From assembly GCF_009745975.1 (NCBI RefSeq), contig NZ_WHOL01000079.1, forward strand, positions 1-37,719: a DNA stretch of 37,719 nt, given 5' to 3'. The notes beneath the pieces are model-generated. The model did no database searches. It was not told the DNA's origin and saw nothing but the letters and a program-made list of their open reading frames with translations. The translations under genes were made by a program, and so were the position numbers. Below are positions 1 through 6,344 of the stretch, one piece after another; position 1 is the stretch's first letter, and each line of letters starts with the position of its first letter. The DNA comes from Actinokineospora pegani. GTDB taxonomy: Bacteria; Actinomycetota; Actinomycetes; Mycobacteriales; Pseudonocardiaceae.

Positions 1-73
1 ACACCGCACGACCGTGCCTGTCGATCACACCCTGGTTCGGGTCCTCGAGCAGGGGCGGCAGAACCGAGCCCAT
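1..73 (-). CDS. Possible 5' end of a gene leaving the window
   Basis: An ATG at 71-73 on the minus strand opens a frame that stays open to the window edge (24 codons, beginning MGSVLPPLLEDPNQ). An in-frame stop lies just upstream at 83-85 and a GGTGAGG-like ribosome site is nearby. In many actinobacteria the gene divergent from rsmI encodes a protein O-mannosyltransferase (Rv1002c next to Rv1003 in M. tuberculosis), so this may be that gene. The few residues seen do not identify it. Confidence 0.3.
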   Translation of the reverse strand, partial: MGSVLPPLLEDPNQGVIDRHGRAV

Positions 74-333
74 CCAGTCGCCTCACCCACCAACCCCGTG
101 CGCGAGGCAACCGAGCAAGCCGACACCGACCGGACCCCCTCACCCGAACCCTCCACCACACCCGCCCAACCAGGAAAAACACTAAGTAAGTGGCATTGCC
201 GGGGGCCTGGAGCGCGGCGAGCAGGGACCACGCCGACGAGGGGGCGGGGCGCGCTGGTGCCGCCGGGGCGCACCGATGGGCAGGGCGAGGTGGGGATACG
301 GTTTCGGGGAGAGCAGCGAGCGAAGGAGTGAGT

Positions 334-1197
334 GTGCGCCCAGAGCCGGACCCGGACCTGGGGACCCTCTACCTGGTGCCGACCCCCATCGGCGACCCCG
401 AGGACATGACCCCGCGCGGTGTCGCGGTGCTGCGCGCGGTCGCGGTGGTGGCCTGCGAGGACACCCGGAACACCAAGACCCTGCTCGCGCCGCTGGGCGT
501 GCGGGCGCGGCTGGTCAGCTACCACGAGCACAACGAGGAGACCCGCGGGGAGCAGTTGCTGGCCCGGCTCCTCGACGGCGAGGACGTGGCCGTGGTGTCC
601 GACGCGGGCACGCCGTTGGTCAACGACCCCGGGTTCCGGCTCGTGGCCTCGGCCATCGACGCGGGGGTGCGGGTGCGGCCGCTGCCGGGGGCCAACGCGC
701 CGGTGACCGCGCTGATCGGGTCGGGGCTGCCGGTGCACCGCTTCCAGTACGCGGGCTTCCTGCCGCGCAAGTCCGCTGCCCGCCGGGCCGCCCTGACCGG
801 GTTGGCTGGCGCCGACGCGACGCTGATCTTCTTCGAGGCGCCGCACCGCCTGGTGGAAACCCTCACTGACATGCGCGAGGTGCTGGGCGACCGCCAGGCC
901 GCCGCCGCCCGCAACCTCACCAAGAGCTCCGAGGAGTTCCTGCGCGGCCCGCTGTCGGAGCTGATCGACCTGCTGGCAGGCGAGGACCCGGTCCGGGGTC
1001 AGTTCACCCTGGTCGTCGGCGGGCTGGACAGCTCCGGAGCGGACCCGGCCAAGGAGTTGGCGGGCAAGCTCGCCACCGCCCTGGTCGCCCACGGGGCCAC
1101 CGCCCGCATGGCCAGCGACGTCATCCGCGAGGTGACCGGTCTGCCGCGCAACTGGGTCTACGACCGGGTGCAGTCCGTTGAGCGCGCCGGGAAGTGA
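334..1197 (+). CDS. rsmI: 16S rRNA (cytidine(1402)-2'-O)-methyltransferase RsmI
   Basis: RsmI uses S-adenosylmethionine to 2'-O-methylate C1402 of 16S rRNA in the decoding centre (helix 44). The 287-residue product has the usual family length and its hallmarks in order: YLVPTPIGD near the N-terminus, ACEDTRNTKTLL, SYHEHNE, VSDAGTPLVNDPG (SAM-binding tetrapyrrole-methylase fold), PLPGANAPVTAL and FFEAPHRL, ending in a short helical tail. The GTG at 334 is chosen because AAGGAG at 323-328 lies 5 bases before it; a GTG at 328 would overlap that site. The next gene starts inside its 3' end, so the two are probably translated together. Confidence 0.95.
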   Translation: MRPEPDPDLGTLYLVPTPIGDPEDMTPRGVAVLRAVAVVACEDTRNTKTLLAPLGVRARLVSYHEHNEETRGEQLLARLLDGEDVAVVSDAGTPLVNDPGFRLVASAIDAGVRVRPLPGANAPVTALIGSGLPVHRFQYAGFLPRKSAARRAALTGLAGADATLIFFEAPHRLVETLTDMREVLGDRQAAAARNLTKSSEEFLRGPLSELIDLLAGEDPVRGQFTLVVGGLDSSGADPAKELAGKLATALVAHGATARMASDVIREVTGLPRNWVYDRVQSVERAGK

Positions 1198-2251
1198 GCT
1201 GCTCCGGCTGACCGGCCGGGGCCACCACGAGATCCGCGCGACCCACGACCGCACCCTCGAACTCACCGCCGACACCGACATCACCGGGCGTGCGACCTGC
1301 GTGCTGGGCGTGGGCGCGGCCGTGGCGGGCTCGGCGCCGCCGGGGATCGCGGGGCCGGTGGACATCACCATCAGCGCGGGCGGGGCGTCGGCTGTGGTGC
1401 GGGCGGTGGCGAACTCGGCTTGGCGTCCCGGTGGTTCTGCCGTCGTGCGGCGCAGTGGGGTCCGGCTGGCGAACACGATGGCCACGGACGCCGATGCGAC
1501 TGCCCGCGACCTGCCCCGGTCGCTGGCGCTGGCGTTGACCGACCCCGCTGTCGACGTGGAGGTGGTCGTGCGGCGGGGTGTGGCCGAGGGGCCGGTGTTG
1601 GTGCTGTTCCGCTCGGGGGACGATGCGCGGTTGGCGGCGGAACGGGCCGCTGCGGACGTGGTCGTCGTTGGGGAGCGCGGGTGGGACGCGGGGCTCTCGG
1701 CGTTGGGTGGTGGTGGGCGGGTGTTGGCGGTGGACGCGGACGGGTTCGCGGCTGCGGCGTTGGAGTCGGGAGGGCGTCCTTCGGTTGAGGTTTTGGGGGT
1801 GGCACCGGAGTTGGCTGTCGCGGCGGTGTGTGGGCGGCGGGCGCCGGTGGTCGTCGCGGGGGCGGTGGGGAAGAAGGAGCTCGCGCGGGTCGTTTCGGCT
1901 TATCCGGCGGCTGTGGTGGTGTTCCGGGTGCCTGGGGCTGGGTTGGGTGGGGCGTTGGACGCGGCGGTCAAGGCTGTCGGAACGCGGGCGGGGGCCGTGG
2001 GTGTGGATGAGCGGCCGGTGTGGGGGGTGGTTGAGGAGTTGCGGTTGTTGGAGCCTCGGGGGGAGGTGTGGTGTGCGTTGGAGCCGGTGGTGGAGGACGT
2101 GGGTGGGGAGGTGGGGGCGCCGGAGGAGTTCATCGTGGGGTTGTTGGGGCAGGGGGTTTCGGCTACTACGGTGGTGCGGGCGTTGGCTGGGGTGCCGGGG
2201 TGGTCGCGGAAGCGGGCTTACGACGAGGTGTTGCGGCTTAGCGGAAAGTAG
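1178..2251 (+). CDS. DUF371-like domain protein with an RsmI-like C-terminal tail
   Basis: A 357-residue protein of unknown function. Residues about 8-125 resemble the DUF371 family, best known from archaea: the LTGRGHHEIRATHDRTLELT opening, a GRATCVLGVGAA strand and a later RRSGVRLANTMA segment. The middle (about 130-310) is rich in alternating Val/Ala/Gly strands and is not recognised. The last about 40 residues (LLGQGVSATTVVRALAGVPG, then SRKRAYDEVLRL) look like the small C-terminal helical domain of RsmI. Translation starts at TTG 1178, overlapping rsmI by 20 bases with no separate ribosome site, which implies coupling. Codon use becomes looser after about 1550 (many TTG, GTT and GTG codons) than in rsmI. 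A role in rRNA or tRNA modification is inference from the fusion and the neighbour. Confidence 0.8.
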   Translation: MSAPGSELLRLTGRGHHEIRATHDRTLELTADTDITGRATCVLGVGAAVAGSAPPGIAGPVDITISAGGASAVVRAVANSAWRPGGSAVVRRSGVRLANTMATDADATARDLPRSLALALTDPAVDVEVVVRRGVAEGPVLVLFRSGDDARLAAERAAADVVVVGERGWDAGLSALGGGGRVLAVDADGFAAAALESGGRPSVEVLGVAPELAVAAVCGRRAPVVVAGAVGKKELARVVSAYPAAVVVFRVPGAGLGGALDAAVKAVGTRAGAVGVDERPVWGVVEELRLLEPRGEVWCALEPVVEDVGGEVGAPEEFIVGLLGQGVSATTVVRALAGVPGWSRKRAYDEVLRLSGK

Positions 2252-2288
2252 GTGTGTGGGATGGGGCCTTGCTTGCGGCTGGGTGGGG

Positions 2289-2341
2289 CCTGTCCCGTGG
2301 GCCGCGGAGTGTGCAACTCCACGAGGCCCAGGGATGACAGG
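2289..2341. terminator. Large hairpin between convergent genes
   Basis: CCTGTC...GGGCC at 2289-2303 pairs with GGCCC...GACAGG at 2325-2341, and inside it GGAGT at 2306-2310 pairs with ACTCC at 2316-2320. It lies between the stop codons of two converging genes and has no clear T-run, so a bidirectional terminator is the likeliest reading. Confidence 0.5.
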
Positions 2342-2469
2342 GCAAGTGGGTGGGATGAGGGAGCGTGGTTTGTGTGGTGGAGGGAGCTTTGAGGCGTGTT
2401 CGCAAGGGGTGATGCGGGGTGCGGACGCGGGATAAGCCCTGGCTTTGTGGAGTGGGGCAGGGCGCTGAG

Positions 2470-3120
2470 TTAGTCGCCGATGGTGCCGGTCAGGGCTAGG
2501 ACCTCTAGGCGGTCGCGGGTGGAGTTGAGGCGGCGGGTCCAGGAGGTGGAGAGGGCGGCGATCTCTTCGGCGTTCAGGTAGGCGGCGGTGGTCAGGTGCC
2601 AGCCTGCCGCTTCGAGGGCGGGGGCCAGGGTGGCCATGGCCGACCCGGGGGTGGGCTCGGGGTGGTCGCCGACCTCGGGGACGGGGGGTTGCCAGGCGTG
2701 CAGGTTCAGGGTGATGAGGAAGGTGGCTCCGGGCTGGCAGGTGGCGGCCATGCCGCGCAGCATGGCCGGGTCGGAGCCCAGGACGCCGCGCAGCAGGCTG
2801 CCCCAGGGCATGAGGACGTGCAGTTCGGTGAAGCCGGTGAGGCCCTCGGGAAGGCTCTCGGCCGCCGCCCACACGTAGAGCAGGTTGGGCAGGCCGCCCT
2901 TGGCCGGTTTGGCGGCGGCCTTGGTGGCGGCCTTGCGGAAGTTGTCCTTGGCCGCGTCCAGGCCCACGACCAGGGTGTCGGGGCGGGTGCGGGCCAGGTG
3001 GAACGGGTGCTTGCCGTCGCCGGTGCCGATGTCGAGGACGGCGTGCGGGTACTGGGCGCGGAGGGTGGCGAACTCGGCCGCGGGGAGCTCGGTCGTCTGC
3101 TTTCCGGTCACGCGGCGCAT
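2470..3120 (-). CDS. KamB-type 16S rRNA (adenine(1408)-N1)-methyltransferase
   Basis: 216 residues, the length of KamB. Family knowledge: these SAM-dependent enzymes methylate N1 of A1408 in the assembled 30S subunit and give resistance to kanamycin- and apramycin-type aminoglycosides, typically in producers. Visible hallmarks: N-terminal MRRVTGKQT, SAM motif I VLDIGTGDGKHP (28-39, D30), VVGLDAAKDN (D55), KPAKGGLPNLLYVWAAAESL (71-90), LHVLMPWGSLLRGVLGS (W106), NLHAWQPPVPEVGDHPEPTP and TSWTRRLNSTRDR (W194). W106 and W194 match the two Trp residues that clamp the flipped A1408 in KamB/NpmA. From memory the whole protein follows KamB of Streptoalloteichus closely. No Shine-Dalgarno site is seen; a -10 box lies 6 bases before the ATG. 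No aminoglycoside biosynthesis genes are in view, so it could be a stand-alone resistance gene. Confidence 0.93.
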   Translation of the reverse strand: MRRVTGKQTTELPAAEFATLRAQYPHAVLDIGTGDGKHPFHLARTRPDTLVVGLDAAKDNFRKAATKAAAKPAKGGLPNLLYVWAAAESLPEGLTGFTELHVLMPWGSLLRGVLGSDPAMLRGMAATCQPGATFLITLNLHAWQPPVPEVGDHPEPTPGSAMATLAPALEAAGWHLTTAAYLNAEEIAALSTSWTRRLNSTRDRLEVLALTGTIGD

Positions 3121-3126
3121 GCGGCA

Positions 3127-3132
3127 AGCCTA
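3127..3132 (-). promoter_or_regulatory. -10 box of a probable leaderless kamB-type transcript
   Basis: TAGGCT on the minus strand ends 6 bases before the ATG at 3120, so transcription would begin at or next to the start codon. No good -35 is visible. The same geometry recurs at other genes in this window. Confidence 0.5.
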
Positions 3133-3156
3133 GACAGGCCCCGGCTGGGAACGGGG

Positions 3157-3193
3157 CGGACCCCGGCACGCTGGGTGGGGGCGCCGGGGTCCG
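3157..3193. repeat. Inverted repeat upstream of the kamB-type gene
   Basis: CGGACCCCGGC at 3157-3167 and GCCGGGGTCCG at 3183-3193 are perfect 11-base arms with a 15-base spacer, 37 bases before the start codon. If the transcript is leaderless this is upstream DNA, possibly an operator. If transcription starts further up it would be a leader hairpin; a second GCCGGGG-type segment nearer the gene could then compete for the same arm. Confidence 0.5.
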
Positions 3194-3322
3194 CGGGGTG
3201 TCACCGGCTGGTGGCGGTGGCGTCCTTCCCCGGACCGGTGACGAAGCCTGAACCAGGTGTCTTCTCGGAAGACGACTCGACGTGTTGTGCGTCAACGGGT
3301 ACCAGCAGAGACAGGGCGCTAC

Positions 3323-3352
3323 CACTGGATCACCACCGGTGACCATCCAGTG
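3323..3352. repeat. 30-base palindrome
   Basis: Outer arms CACTGGAT (3323-3330) and ATCCAGTG (3345-3352) are perfect, and the self-complementary core CACCGGTG (3334-3341) has the same centre; only three positions per side are mismatched. It could be an operator or a terminator for the STAS gene 204 bases away. Confidence 0.5.
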
Positions 3353-3556
3353 TGGAACAAAAAGGTGGCTTGCTCCCCAGGTGGGTGAAACCCCCTTGGG
3401 GTGACCGCGGTGGCGATGACGAAACGGGAGGCACAGAGCGGCGATCTGTCGCTCAATCGGGGTTGTCAATCGTGACAGGCCACTCGATTGGCGGTTTCAC
3501 CATGCAGGAATAGCGAACAGCCGCGAGCGCGCGGGAATCGGCGAATAATCCACGAA

Positions 3557-3925
3557 TCACTGCCAGGGGGAGTTGACCTCGTTGGTCAGCGCCGAGACGA
3601 GGTCGGGGTACACCGCCACGACTTCCTGGATGCCGGTGACCATCAACGTGGTGAGCGCCGCCCCCGGCCCGGCGGCGACGCGCAGCAGCTTGCCCCGGTG
3701 CAGGCAGTGGTAGTGCGCGCGCAGGAACAAGGGGGCGCTGCCCACGCTGAGGAAGCTCACCTCGGTCAGGTCGACGACCACGAACCGCTTGAGCGTCTGC
3801 TCCTCGCAGGCGTCGAGCACCTGTTCGCGCAGTGGGGCCTCGCCCGCGAGGTCGACCCGGCCCACCACCGCCACGACGGTGGCGGAGCGGGTGCCGCGGG
3901 TGGTGACGCGGAGGGCCTCGCTCAC
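3557..3925 (-). CDS. STAS-domain protein (anti-sigma factor antagonist-like)
   Basis: A 122-residue single STAS domain. It opens with an alternating strand region (VVAVVGRVDLAGEAPLREQV), followed by RFVVVDLTEVSFLSVGSAPL, the segment that normally carries the phosphorylated serine, and a closing strand-helix. Such proteins bind anti-sigma kinases and release sigma factors. At the usual D-S-[ST]-G phospho-site this protein reads S-V-G-S, so the classical serine appears to be valine; it may be unphosphorylatable or use a neighbouring serine. The GTG start at 3925 follows GGAGG by 8 bases. No partner anti-sigma factor is in the window. Confidence 0.85.
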   Translation of the reverse strand: MSEALRVTTRGTRSATVVAVVGRVDLAGEAPLREQVLDACEEQTLKRFVVVDLTEVSFLSVGSAPLFLRAHYHCLHRGKLLRVAAGPGAALTTLMVTGIQEVVAVYPDLVSALTNEVNSPWQ

Positions 3926-3970
3926 GGCGGGTACCTCCGGGCGGGTCCGGGGAGCGGCGGAGGCCGCTCG

Positions 3971-3987
3971 AGTTCCGAGGAACTATA
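3971..3987 (-). promoter_or_regulatory. Promoter -10 with overlapping palindrome, upstream of the STAS gene
   Basis: The minus strand reads TATAGT at 3987-3982. The perfect dyad AGTTCC-GA-GGAACT spans 3971-3984 and covers the predicted transcription start, about 46 bases before the STAS start codon. No clear -35 is seen, so an activator, or a repressor acting at the dyad, is possible. Confidence 0.4.
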
Positions 3988-4186
3988 ACGGGATCGGACC
4001 CGAGATCGCCTCGATGGCGGCTCTCGTGACGCAGGTTCGTTTCCCGCATTCCCCCGTCCTGGGGATCGACACGTCGGACGGGGGCGCTACCGCGCCGGAA
4101 AGTGTCGGTCCCCACCGTTAGCGTGCCGGGCATGGGGAATCAGCACATGGGGGGCCGGTATGCGGACGACGACAGGGAGTGGGCGT

Positions 4187-4651
4187 TCAGCCCTGCGCCA
4201 GGCGCGGCGGGAAGCCGCCGGTCGCCACGGGGCCCCAGCGCTCGATGGTGACCCGGATCAGGCACTTGCCCTGGCGGGCCATCGCCGCGCGGTACTCGTC
4301 CCAGTCCGGGTGCTCGCCGGAGATGGAGCGGAAGTACTCGACCAGCGGCTCCAGCGCCTCCGGCAGGTCGAGCACCTCGGCGGTCCCGTCGACCTGGACG
4401 TAGGGGCCGTCCCAGTCGTCGGAGAGCGCGCAGATCGACACGGCCGGGTTCCGCTTGGCGTTGCGGGACTTCACCCGCTCCGGGTAGGTGGAGATGACGA
4501 CGCGCCCCTCGGCGTCCACGCCGTAGGAGACCGGGGAGAGCTGCGGGCGGCCGTCTGCGCGGGTCGTCGACAGCAGGCACTTGCCGCGCTCGCGCAGGAA
4601 GGAGAGGAGGTCGTCGCGGTCGGGCCTGATCGCTGTGGCGGTGCGGGGCAT
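4187..4651 (-). CDS. PPOX-class F420-dependent oxidoreductase family protein
   Basis: 154 residues with the split-beta-barrel flavin/deazaflavin-binding pattern of the actinobacterial PPOX class (Rv1155-like): LLSFLRERGKCLLSTTRADG, RPQLSPVSYGVDAEGRVVIS, a Lys/Arg-rich KSRNAKRNPAVSICAL, the YVQVDGTAEVLDLPEALEPL strand pair, and a C-terminal CLIRVTIERWG. Members bind coenzyme F420 or a flavin and reduce small substrates; this one's substrate cannot be predicted. It lies 37 bases after the lactonase-like gene on the same strand and may be the last gene of that operon. Confidence 0.85.
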   Translation of the reverse strand: MPRTATAIRPDRDDLLSFLRERGKCLLSTTRADGRPQLSPVSYGVDAEGRVVISTYPERVKSRNAKRNPAVSICALSDDWDGPYVQVDGTAEVLDLPEALEPLVEYFRSISGEHPDWDEYRAAMARQGKCLIRVTIERWGPVATGGFPPRLAQG

Positions 4652-4688
4652 GACTTCGACCCAACCACACCGCGCTGGCCGCCGCGGG

Positions 4689-5666
4689 TCAGCGCGGGAC
4701 CGGGAAGGCGGCCACGACCGGTTCGACCAGGCTGCCCACCCAGACCGTGCCGTGGTGCTCGCGCACGCCCGTGGCCATGTGGAAGTCGGCGGGCTCGCCG
4801 TAGAAGTCGTGCACCGTGGCGCCGGTCACGGGATCGATGGCGCGCACCCACACCGTGCGCTGCGGGCTGGGCTGGAGCTTCTGCGGCAGCAGCCACAGCG
4901 CCTTGCGGAGCGCGGGCGGGCCCGCCACCAGCCGGTCCACCTTGGGGTCGCGCGGGCTGGCGTAGGCGATCCAGACCAGGCCGTCGGTGCCCAGGGACAT
5001 GTTGTCGGCGAACCCCGGCTGGTCGTCGACGAAGACCTCGGACTCCCCCGTCGCCGTGGCGACCTTGAGCAGCCGGTAGGCGGCCATGTCCGAGACGATC
5101 ACGGCCGACCCGTCCGGGGTGAGGGCGACGCCGTTGGCGAAGGCGAGGCCGTCGACCAGGACCTCGACCGCGCCGTCCGGGTCGCGGCGCAGCAGCCTGC
5201 CGGTGGCGGAGTGCTCGATGATGTCGGCGCGGTAGTCGGCGAGGTCGTACCGACTGGTGGAGTCGGTGAAGTAGACCGCGCCGTCGGCGGCGACGGCCGC
5301 GTTGTTGCACAGCCGCAGCCCGTGCTCGCCCCGGGCCACCAGGACCTCGACGTGGCCGCCGTCGAGGGCCAGCAGGCCGCGTGCGGCGTCGCAGACGACC
5401 AGCCTGCCGTCTGGGTGGCGTTCGACGCCCAGCGGCCGCCCGCCGGTGTCGGCGATGGTGCGGGGCGCGCCGCCGCGCGGGTCCAGGCGGACCACGCGGC
5501 CGTCGGCGAGCCCGGTCACCACCGAGCCGTCGACGTCGACCAGGACGTCCTCGGCGCCCTCGCCGCCCGCGTCGTGCAGGGTCAGCGCGGGCAGGGGCGC
5601 GGGCGTGGGCTTGGGCCCGGGAGGGGGCGCGTGCCACACGACGGGTTCGATACTCGGACGACCCAC
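4689..5666 (-). CDS. SMP-30/gluconolactonase/strictosidine-synthase-type beta-propeller protein
   Basis: A 325-residue cytoplasmic beta-propeller; no signal peptide is seen. Repeating blade strands are visible, e.g. GRPLGVERHPDGRLVVCDAA, LCNNAAVAADGAVYFTDSTS, LAFANGVALTPDGSAVIVSD and FADNMSLGTDGLVWIAYAS. These match SMP-30-family lactonases and esterases, whose metal-binding Asn/Asp residues sit in such NG/DN turns. The start is GTG 5666, 6 bases after GAAGGAG; longer readings upstream overlap the phosphatase gene. It lies 23 bases after that gene and is probably in the acyl-CoA dehydrogenase/kinase operon, where a lactonase could open gamma-lactones to 4-hydroxyacids (inference). A hydrolase on another ester is equally compatible with the family. 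Confidence 0.85.
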   Translation of the reverse strand: MGRPSIEPVVWHAPPPGPKPTPAPLPALTLHDAGGEGAEDVLVDVDGSVVTGLADGRVVRLDPRGGAPRTIADTGGRPLGVERHPDGRLVVCDAARGLLALDGGHVEVLVARGEHGLRLCNNAAVAADGAVYFTDSTSRYDLADYRADIIEHSATGRLLRRDPDGAVEVLVDGLAFANGVALTPDGSAVIVSDMAAYRLLKVATATGESEVFVDDQPGFADNMSLGTDGLVWIAYASPRDPKVDRLVAGPPALRKALWLLPQKLQPSPQRTVWVRAIDPVTGATVHDFYGEPADFHMATGVREHHGTVWVGSLVEPVVAAFPVPR

Positions 5667-5689
5667 ACTGGTCTCCTTCGGAAGAGCGG

Positions 5690-6334
5690 TTACCGGTAGC
5701 TGAGCAGGTCCCGCCGTGGGCCCTCGAAGTGGGCGTGGTCGTTGAACGACACCAGCGACGCCCCGGCGCGCCCGTGCACGACCTTGGTCACCGCCGCGTT
5801 GACCACGACGCGGTTGAGCGCGACCACCGAGGCCCCGCCGAGCAGCCGGGACGCGAGCGCGGCCAGGATGCCGCCGGAGGTGAACACGACGCCCACTCCC
5901 CCGGACCCGAGGTCCTCGGCCAGCTCGACCAGCGCGGCCCACGCCCCGTCGGCGAACTGGGCGAACCCCGGCGTGGTCGCGTCGACCCACTGCTGCAGCG
6001 CCCGGTCGAGGACGGCCTGGAACTCGCGGGGCGAGGTCGGCGGCTCGACGTCCTCCCGCTCCGCAAGCGCTTGCACCAGCCCGATGTGGTCGTACTCGTT
6101 CCACCGGGGGTCCTCCTCGACCGGCAGGTCGAGCCCGGCGACGGCGAGCGCGGTGACCGCTGTGGCCCGCTGCCGCGACAGGCTGCCCGCCACGGCGCGC
6201 ACCGGGGTGATCCCACGGGCCCGCAGGGCCTCGCCGACGACCTTGGCCTGCAGCTCGCCGTTGGGCGAGAGCACGTCGTAGTCCGCCGCGCCGAACGACG
6301 CCTGCCCGTGGCGGACCAGGTAGATCGCACTCAT
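5690..6334 (-). CDS. Histidine phosphatase (phosphoglycerate mutase-like) family protein
   Basis: 214 residues. The N-terminal phospho-histidine motif LVRHGQ (R8, H9, G10) is intact, followed by GSLSRQRATA (second Arg) and WNEYDH. The second catalytic His region reads VVFTSGGIL, i.e. Ser-Gly-Gly where HGG is usual; a variant subfamily has this pattern, but activity cannot be assumed. The start is ATG 6334, preceded by AAGGA; the longer frame back to 6367 overlaps the kinase gene and adds no family sequence. The gene begins 10 bases after the kinase stop. In context it might remove phosphate from a phosphorylated hydroxyacyl intermediate, but that is speculation. Confidence 0.88.
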   Translation of the reverse strand: MSAIYLVRHGQASFGAADYDVLSPNGELQAKVVGEALRARGITPVRAVAGSLSRQRATAVTALAVAGLDLPVEEDPRWNEYDHIGLVQALAEREDVEPPTSPREFQAVLDRALQQWVDATTPGFAQFADGAWAALVELAEDLGSGGVGVVFTSGGILAALASRLLGGASVVALNRVVVNAAVTKVVHGRAGASLVSFNDHAHFEGPRRDLLSYR

Positions 6335-6344
6335 GTCCTTGGCC

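Larger units (their letters stand above)
3121..3556. other. Gene-free region between the kamB-type and STAS genes
   Basis: No credible ORF on either strand. It holds several dyads: the 11-base inverted repeat at 3157-3193, GTCTTC-TCG-GAAGAC at 3259-3273, a 30-base palindrome at 3323-3352 and TGTCA-ATCG-TGACA at 3464-3477. This density suggests regulatory or terminator function, but nothing identifies a regulator. Confidence 0.6.

Noticed and set aside
1121-3469. Very long minus-strand frame (782 codons) over rsmI, the DUF371-like gene and the kamB-type gene
   Set aside because: Arg/Pro/His-rich translation with no family features; it is an antisense or frame-shifted shadow of high-GC genes.
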